Shown here: positions 59,305 through 64,000 of the stretch, one piece after another | Numbering within the stretch: the first letter of the stretch is position 1 | Layout: each line of letters begins with the position of its first letter | Source of the DNA: Paraburkholderia translucens | GTDB taxonomy: Bacteria; Pseudomonadota; Gammaproteobacteria; Burkholderiales; Burkholderiaceae | Length of the DNA: 64,000 nucleotides | NCBI RefSeq assembly: GCF_020881035.1 | Contig: NZ_JAJITC010000011.1 | Coordinates: 124,001-188,000 of the forward strand | Reading direction: 5' to 3' | The notes under the pieces: generated by a model | Database searches by the model: none | What the model was told of the DNA's origin: nothing | Seen by the model: the letters and a program-made list of their open reading frames with translations, nothing else | Position numbers and translations under genes: made by a program

Positions 59305-61245
59305 TCACGAGCCCGCGGTCAGCGGATCACGCGCGGGGCTCGTCTGCACGCGCGCGCGGCGTAACGTCAATACGAATATTGCACCGCCGTGCGGTGCGTT
59401 GCGCGCGGTGAGCGAGCCGCCGCAATCGCGCGCGATCGACGAGGAAATCGCAAGGCCCAGGCCGAGCCCGTGGCCCATTTCCTTGGTGGTGAAGAACGGC
59501 TCGAACAGGTGCGGCAGCACGTCGTCGGGAATGCCGGGGCCGTTGTCGACGACCGCGATCGACAGATTCGCGACGCCTGCCTCGATCTCGATCGTGATGC
59601 GCGGCGGGTTCATGCCGGCGGTGGCGTCGAGCGCGTTGCCGAGCAGGTTGATCAGCACCTGTTCGAGCCGCAGATCGTCGCAATTCGCGACCAGCTCCGG
59701 ATGATCGTCGGCAAGATTCAGCGGGGCGCGCGCGCCGCCTGGTGCACCAACCGCTTCGGCCTCGGCATCGGTCAGCACGAATTCGAGTTCCACACCCTGG
59801 AGGCGCTTCTGCAGCAAAGCGACGACATTGCGCAATGCCCGCACGAGCGGCGCGCGCGCACTGCGCGGGCGCGCCCGGCCGACGAACAGCTTCAGCTGGT
59901 TCGTGATCTTGCCCATGCGCTCGGTGAGCGCGGCGATCGCTTCGAGATTCTCGCGCGCCGATGCCTGATCGCCGCGTTCGAGCAGCACGCGCGTGTTGTC
60001 CGAGAAACTGCGCAGCGCGGCGAGCGGCTGATTCAGCTCGTGCGTGATGCCGGCTGCCATCTGGCCTAGCGCGGCGAGCTTGCTCGCCTGGACCAGCTCG
60101 TCGTGCGCGGCGCGCAGCTCCTGCTCGGCGCGCGTGCGCTCGGCGACTTCCTTGTGCAACTGCGCGTTCGCCTCGGACAGATCGGCGGTGCGTTCGGCGA
60201 CTCGCTCGTTCAGCTCGGCATAGGCCTTCTGCAGCAGCGCGCGGCTGCGCATCATTTCGCGCACGCGCGCGCGCCGCATGCGCCAGTAGAACGCCAGCAG
60301 GACCACCGACACATAGCCGAAAGCAGTCACGATGGTCGCCTTGCGCGCGTCGGCATCGACAGGATCGACCGGCGACATCGTGATCAGATGCCAGTCCGGC
60401 TCGTCCATACCGCGCCGCGACGCGAGGAAACGCGGCGCTGAACGCCCGCCGCCGACGCGCAGGATCTGCGCATTGCCTTCGAGGGTGCGCTCGATCGTCA
60501 CCGGCAGCGGCGCGATCGGCTGCTGCGCGTACTGACGCGCCTGGTAGATCGAATCGGCAATCTGACCGGGCAGCGGCCGGATCGTGTGGTACTTCCACGC
60601 CGGCACCGACGACAGGAAAATCACGCCATGATCGTCGGTGACGACGAGCGGCTCGGACGCGTCGACGCCCTGAAACCATTCGAGATCGAGCTTGACGACC
60701 GCTACCCCGACGATCTTGCCGTCTCGCCGCACCGGCTGCGAGATGTAGTAGCCGGGCGCCTGTGAAATCGTGCCGATACCGAAAAAGCGGCCGACGCCGC
60801 CGTTCAAGGCATCGACGAAATATGGGCGGAACTGATAGCTCGCGCCGACGAAGCTGCCCGGCCCGCGCCAGTTGCTGGCGGCGACGCAGTAGCCATCGAG
60901 CGAAATGATGTAGGTGACCGTGGCGCGCGCGTGGCGATTCAGGTCTTCGAGATAGAGATTCGCGCGCTTGACGTTGGCCGGATTCGGGTCGGTGAGCACG
61001 TCCTGCACGATCGGATGCTCGGCAAGCAGATAAGGCAGCGACTCGTAGCGCTCCAGCGTGCTCTTGAGCGTGCTCGCGGTCCGCTCGGCGCGCACGGCGG
61101 CGTTGCGCCGCAGCGTGTCGACGCCGCTTTTCCACGCGAGGCTGTAGGTGATCCAGCAGGCCGCCGCGAGCCCGGCTACGAGCGCGAAGAGGATCAGCAG
61201 GCGGCGCGTCACGGTGGCATTGTCCAATCGAGGGGGATCGGACAT
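59305..61245 (-). CDS. dctB: C4-dicarboxylate sensor histidine kinase DctB
   Basis: Membrane sensor of about 646 residues. One helix at the N-terminus (about 14-34), a large periplasmic double-PDC sensor domain for C4-dicarboxylates (about 35-290, with SQAPGYYISQPV and GVAVVKLDLEWF), a second helix (about 300-318), a coiled coil (RVAERTADLSEANAQLHKEVAERTRAEQELR) and a kinase core with phospho-His in AAGITHELNQPLAALR plus ATP-binding N/G boxes (LLGNALDAT; GPGIPDDVLPHLFEPFFTTK). I took the Met at 61245; a Met 19 codons upstream is possible. Sits between dctA and dctD. Confidence 0.92.
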   Translation of the reverse strand: MSDPPRLDNATVTRRLLILFALVAGLAAACWITYSLAWKSGVDTLRRNAAVRAERTASTLKSTLERYESLPYLLAEHPIVQDVLTDPNPANVKRANLYLEDLNRHARATVTYIISLDGYCVAASNWRGPGSFVGASYQFRPYFVDALNGGVGRFFGIGTISQAPGYYISQPVRRDGKIVGVAVVKLDLEWFQGVDASEPLVVTDDHGVIFLSSVPAWKYHTIRPLPGQIADSIYQARQYAQQPIAPLPVTIERTLEGNAQILRVGGGRSAPRFLASRRGMDEPDWHLITMSPVDPVDADARKATIVTAFGYVSVVLLAFYWRMRRARVREMMRSRALLQKAYAELNERVAERTADLSEANAQLHKEVAERTRAEQELRAAHDELVQASKLAALGQMAAGITHELNQPLAALRSFSDNTRVLLERGDQASARENLEAIAALTERMGKITNQLKLFVGRARPRSARAPLVRALRNVVALLQKRLQGVELEFVLTDAEAEAVGAPGGARAPLNLADDHPELVANCDDLRLEQVLINLLGNALDATAGMNPPRITIEIEAGVANLSIAVVDNGPGIPDDVLPHLFEPFFTTKEMGHGLGLGLAISSSIARDCGGSLTARNAPHGGAIFVLTLRRARVQTSPARDPLTAGS

Positions 61246-61347
61246 TGTGGCATAGAGCGGCAAGGGCTTGCCGCCAGACGGACACGCGAACGCCGGTTTC
61301 ATCAGCAGGCGTCCGCGCTGGTCACGACAGGGTTGGCCAGGCGCGGC

Positions 61348-62628
61348 TCAAACGCCGGCCGGCTCCTTGACTTCCACATCGCCGCGCAGCACCAGGTTCA
61401 GCCTGTTGCGGTCGAGTTCCTTCTCCCAGGCCGACACGACGACCGTCGCGACGCCGTTACCGACGATGTTGGTCAGCGCGCGGCACTCGCTCATGAAGCG
61501 GTCGATGCCAAGGATCAGCACCATTCCCGACAGCGGAATCGTCGGCACGACGGCAAGCGTCGCCGCAAGCGTGATGAAGCCCGCGCCGGTCACGCCGCTC
61601 GCGCCCTTCGAGGTCAGCATCGTCACCGCGAGCAGCGTCAGCTGCTGGCCCCACGAGAGGTCGGTGTTGGTGGCCTGGGCGATGAACAGCACCGCCATCG
61701 TCATGTAAATGTTGGTGCCGTCGAGGTTGAACGAGTAGCCGGTCGGCACCACGAGCCCCACCACCGAGCGCGAACAGCCGAGCTTTTCGAGCTTCAGCAT
61801 CAACTGCGGCAGCGCGGCTTCGGATGAGCTCGTGCCGAGCACGATCAGCATCTCTTCCTTGATGTACGCGATGAAACGCAGAATATTGAAGCCCACCATC
61901 CGTGCAATGGCGCCGAGCACGAACACCACGAACACGATCGCGGTCAGATAGAACGTGCCGATCAGCTTGAGCATCGGCAGCAGCGAACCGATGCCGTACT
62001 TGCCGATCGTGAAAGCCATCGCGCCGAACGCGCCGATCGGGGCCAGCTTCGTGACGATGCGTACCATGCCGAACAGGACGTGCGAGATGCCTTCGATGAA
62101 GTTCATCACGGGCTTGCCCTTCTCACCGGCCGTCGCGAGCACGGCGCCGAACAGCAGCGCGATCAGCAGGATCTGCAGGATCTCGCCCTGCGCGAACGCC
62201 GACGAGAGGGTGTCCGGAATGAGGTGCATGAAGAAGTCGACGGTCGACTGGCCGTGCGCCTTCTCGGCATACGACGCGACCGCGTGAGCGTCGAGCGAGG
62301 CCGGGTCGACATTGAAGCCAGCGCCCGGGCGCAGCAGGTGCGTGGCGGCGAGACCGAGCACGAGCGCGAAGGTCGAGACGATTTCGAAGTAAAGCAGCGC
62401 CTTGCCGCCGACGCGGCCCACCTTCTTCATGTCCTCCATGCCCGCGATGCCCGTCACCACGGTACAGAAGATGATCGGCCCGATCACCATCTTGATCAGC
62501 TTGATGAAGCCGTCGCCGAGCGGCTTCATGTCGATGGCGAGGTTCGGGTAGAAATGGCCCAGTACGACACCAATGATGATCGCCACGATCACCTGGACGT
62601 ACAGCACTTTATGGATAGGTTTCTTCAC
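61348..62628 (-). CDS. dctA: C4-dicarboxylate/cation symporter DctA
   Basis: Inner-membrane importer for succinate, fumarate and malate of the glutamate:Na/H symporter family. The 426-residue protein has the transport-core motifs GTSSSEAALPQLMLKLEKLG, PTGYSFNLDGTNIYMT, SKGASGVTGAGF and SECRALTNIVGNGVATVV. I chose the GTG at 62628 (product MKKPIHKVLYVQVIV) because AGGA precedes it and the family begins this way. It is driven by the sigma-54 promoter at 62817-62832 and followed closely by dctB and dctD. Confidence 0.95.
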   Translation of the reverse strand: MKKPIHKVLYVQVIVAIIIGVVLGHFYPNLAIDMKPLGDGFIKLIKMVIGPIIFCTVVTGIAGMEDMKKVGRVGGKALLYFEIVSTFALVLGLAATHLLRPGAGFNVDPASLDAHAVASYAEKAHGQSTVDFFMHLIPDTLSSAFAQGEILQILLIALLFGAVLATAGEKGKPVMNFIEGISHVLFGMVRIVTKLAPIGAFGAMAFTIGKYGIGSLLPMLKLIGTFYLTAIVFVVFVLGAIARMVGFNILRFIAYIKEEMLIVLGTSSSEAALPQLMLKLEKLGCSRSVVGLVVPTGYSFNLDGTNIYMTMAVLFIAQATNTDLSWGQQLTLLAVTMLTSKGASGVTGAGFITLAATLAVVPTIPLSGMVLILGIDRFMSECRALTNIVGNGVATVVVSAWEKELDRNRLNLVLRGDVEVKEPAGV

Positions 62629-62816
62629 GATGATTCCTGTGAGGGAAATGAGCTGATGAGCCGCCGCGATGCGCGCCATGCGAACGAAACGTCGTCGCGC
62701 GGGCACACGCTAGCGGGCCCCAGCAAGGCGACGAATTCACAAATACCGGGAAGGGAAATCGGACATCGTTGTCTCCTTGCTTTTTTGTCGGGCCGTGGCG
62801 GCCACCGGCATTCTTT

Positions 62817-62832
62817 TGCAAGCTCGATGCCA
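62817..62832 (-). promoter_or_regulatory. Sigma-54 (RpoN) promoter of dctA
   Basis: On the minus strand TGGCATCGAGCTTGCA: -24 GG and -12 GC are exactly 10 bp apart and the flanks match TGGCAC-N5-TTGCA. About 190 bp upstream of the dctA start. Confidence 0.9.
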
Positions 62833-62894
62833 GTTCAGTATCGGACGGAGAGCCTTGATTTTTATGGATTTTTCGAGAAGGCTCGGCGGGCGCC

Positions 62895-62947
62895 GTCCGG
62901 GTTTCCGGAAATCCGGACGACCTCTGTCGCGGAATCCGGAATCCGGG
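62895..62947. promoter_or_regulatory. TCCGGA repeat cluster, candidate DctD upstream activator sites
   Basis: The palindrome TTTCCGGAAA (62902-62911) overlaps ATCCGGA (62911-62917), with GTCCGGG just before. A second cluster ATCCGGAATCCGG (62934-62946) stands about 30 bp, three helical turns, away. Both lie 70-130 bp upstream of the dctA -24 element, the usual place for activator binding. Confidence 0.55.
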
Positions 62948-63004
62948 GTGGGCGCGCTTGCGGGAAAACCCGCACGGGTTTGCGCGGCGCTGGCGAGCGC
63001 GGCG

Positions 63005-63757
63005 TCACGCCAACAGATCGATTCGATCCGTGCAGATCATGTCGACGCCCCATTGTTCGAGCAATCGCGCGCGCGCCGGGTCGTTCACCGTGTAGGCGAG
63101 CACCCGCAGGCCGGCCGCGCGGATCTGCGCGACCAGCGGCTCGCTCAGATAGCGATGACTCGCGTGCAACGACGCGCAGTCGAGCTCGCGCACGATCCGC
63201 AGCCAGTCCGCCGGCACCTGCTCGAACAGCATGCCGCGCGGCAGCGAAGGCGCGGCTGCGCGCGCGGCGGCGAGCGCATCGAACGAGAACGACGACAGCA
63301 GCGGCGGCGTCTGCCCTTGCCACAGCGCGAGCGCGCCTTGCGCGACCAGCGTGCCGGTGATGACTTCGCGGCCCGGACACGGCTTGATCTCGATGTTGGC
63401 GGCGATGCCGTCGCGCGCGCAACGTTGCGCTGCGTCGGCCAGCGTCGGCAGTCGCGTGCCGGCGAACTGCGCGCCACGCCATGCGCCGGCATCCAGAACG
63501 GCGAGTTGCTGCCAGGTGTGAGCGGCTGCAGGCCCGTGGCCATTTGTCGTGCGATCGAGCTCGTCGTCGTGCAGCAGGAACAGCGCGTTGTCGGCGGACA
63601 GCTTCGCGTCGAATTCGACCATGCGATAGCCGTAGCGCACGCAGGCGTCGAAACCAGCCAGGGTGTTTTCCGGCGCGAGCGTGCCCCCGCAGCGATGCGC
63701 GACGAGCCGCGGATAAGGCCATTGCGCGGAGGTTCCGCGATCCATCGGAGTTGCCAC
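63005..63757 (-). CDS. ugpQ: Glycerophosphodiester phosphodiesterase
   Basis: Hydrolyses glycerophosphodiesters to glycerol 3-phosphate and an alcohol. The 250-residue cytosolic form has the GDPD signature: AHRCGGTLAPENTLAGFDACVRYGYRMVEFDAKLSADNALFLLHDDELDRTTNG holds both catalytic histidines and the metal-binding Glu/Asp. The barrel is closed by ANIEIKPCPG and LRVLAYTVNDPARARLL. I chose a GTG at 63757 because AAGGA stands 8 nt before it; an ATG four codons later is the alternative. No ugp transporter genes are adjacent. Confidence 0.93.
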   Translation of the reverse strand: MATPMDRGTSAQWPYPRLVAHRCGGTLAPENTLAGFDACVRYGYRMVEFDAKLSADNALFLLHDDELDRTTNGHGPAAAHTWQQLAVLDAGAWRGAQFAGTRLPTLADAAQRCARDGIAANIEIKPCPGREVITGTLVAQGALALWQGQTPPLLSSFSFDALAAARAAAPSLPRGMLFEQVPADWLRIVRELDCASLHASHRYLSEPLVAQIRAAGLRVLAYTVNDPARARLLEQWGVDMICTDRIDLLA

Positions 63758-63790
63758 GTGTCGTTTCCTTGCTGATGGGCGGTATAAATG

Positions 63791-63817
63791 AAAAGCCCGC
63801 ACATCGGCGGGCTTTTT
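63791..63817 (-). terminator. Terminator after lipA
   Basis: GCCCGC/GCGGGC stem (63795-63800/63807-63812) flanked by A and T runs, so it can act in both directions. On the minus strand it lies about 50 bp past the lipA stop. Confidence 0.8.
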
Positions 63818-63862
63818 CGTTTCTGCGTGCATGCTGGGGGCATGAAGCGAGGCGCCAGCGCG

Positions 63863-64000
63863 TCAGACCACGCCGGCTCCATGCGCCTGCACGTCGGCGT
63901 GATAGCTCGACCGAACCATCGCGCCCACCGCGGCGTGCGTGAAGCCCATCTTGTACGCCTCTTCCTCGTACATCCTGAAGGTGTCCGGATGCACGTACGC
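63863..64000 (-). CDS. lipA: Lipoyl synthase, C-terminal end (cut by the window edge)
   Basis: The last 45 codons of a gene that continues beyond the window. The sequence AYVHPDTFRMYEEEAYKMGF followed by THAAVGAMVRSSYHADVQA is the C-terminus of LipA, the radical-SAM enzyme that inserts sulfur into protein-bound octanoyl groups to form lipoate. The final SS-Y region includes the conserved Arg-Ser-Ser-Tyr whose serine binds the auxiliary cluster. The catalytic CxxxCxxC part lies outside. It is too short for more to be said, but the match is specific. Confidence 0.9.
   Translation of the reverse strand, partial: AYVHPDTFRMYEEEAYKMGFTHAAVGAMVRSSYHADVQAHGAGVV

Larger units (their letters stand above)
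62629..63004 (-). other. dctA upstream regulatory region
   Basis: 376 bp without a gene between dctA and ugpQ. It holds about 175 bp of untranslated leader, the sigma-54 promoter (62817-62832) and a cluster of TCCGGA repeats (62895-62947). No terminator for ugpQ is visible. Confidence 0.6.

Noticed and set aside
59327..61285. A 652-codon frame on the same strand as dctB in another phase.
   Set aside because: Arg/Ala-rich out-of-phase shadow; dctB in its own phase has PDC, coiled-coil and kinase motifs.

Overview
The window is a contiguous piece of a GC-rich betaproteobacterial main chromosome. Gene order and protein sequences point to Burkholderia in the broad sense, most likely Paraburkholderia. 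The evidence includes the tRNA-Gln–prs–rplY–pth block, the full aa3 oxidase (cta) cluster, IIA-HPr-EI type nag genes, and an rpoH preceded by a CIRCE element. Almost all of the DNA is core metabolism. I see no prophage, insertion sequence, CRISPR array, secretion system or defence island.

Layout. 1-8.6 kb: tRNA-Gln, prs, rplY, pth and hisC on the plus strand, then yfhL, coaD and rsmD on the minus strand, ftsY, and a two-gene aromatic-acid catabolism pair (zeta GST plus FAH hydrolase). 8.7-17 kb: ybiB, a leucine-type leader peptide in front of a leuA that has lost its 3' half, an NTF2-like protein, pagL, rpoH under a perfect HrcA/CIRCE operator, and the cydPAB quinol oxidase. 17-24.6 kb: an N-acetylglucosamine operon (nagR-nagA-nagB2-nagF-nagE) with a strong promoter upstream of nagR. 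24.8-26.3 kb: a lone metQ and a YCII protein. 26.3-37 kb: the cytochrome aa3 oxidase locus (DUF2244, ctaC, ctaD, a 44-aa protein, ctaG, DUF2970, ctaE, surf1, a SCO-like protein, ctaA, ctaB, sco), read leftward from a promoter at about 37.03 kb. 37-45.9 kb: bioC, comF, trmL, a macrodomain remnant, gpsA, secB, grxC, a rhodanese, gpmA, ctpA and moeB. 46-51.6 kb: ptsI, ptsH, a mannose-family EIIA, gshB and gshA. 51.9-57.9 kb: amtB-glnK behind a sigma-54 promoter, ubiK, comM, a lipoprotein and a thioredoxin. 57.9-64 kb: dctD, dctB and dctA behind a sigma-54 promoter, ugpQ, and the 3' end of lipA.

How the parts fit. Regulation is unusually legible. HrcA probably controls rpoH; RpoN probably drives glnK-amtB (nitrogen) and dctA (C4-dicarboxylates), with DctB/DctD encoded directly behind dctA; and NagR probably acts on its own operon. 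The cta block encodes the oxidase subunits together with copper delivery (CtaG, SCO, SCO-like), heme A synthesis (CtaA, CtaB) and assembly (SURF1). The nag block carries a complete private phosphorelay (IIA-HPr-EI plus IICB) next to an amidohydrolase, an isomerase and a regulator; a separate general PTS (EIIA, HPr, EI) sits elsewhere in the window.

Signs of decay or novelty are limited: the 3'-truncated leuA behind an intact-looking leader, a 5'-truncated macrodomain gene, a degenerate second EIIB domain in NagE, a CuA–cytochrome c–OmpA triple fusion in CtaC, a string of hairpins before rplY, and a 14-bp perfect inverted repeat between ctpA and moeB. I did not find an obviously new multi-gene system. 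Starts were chosen by eye from ribosome-binding sites and family knowledge; no database search was run.
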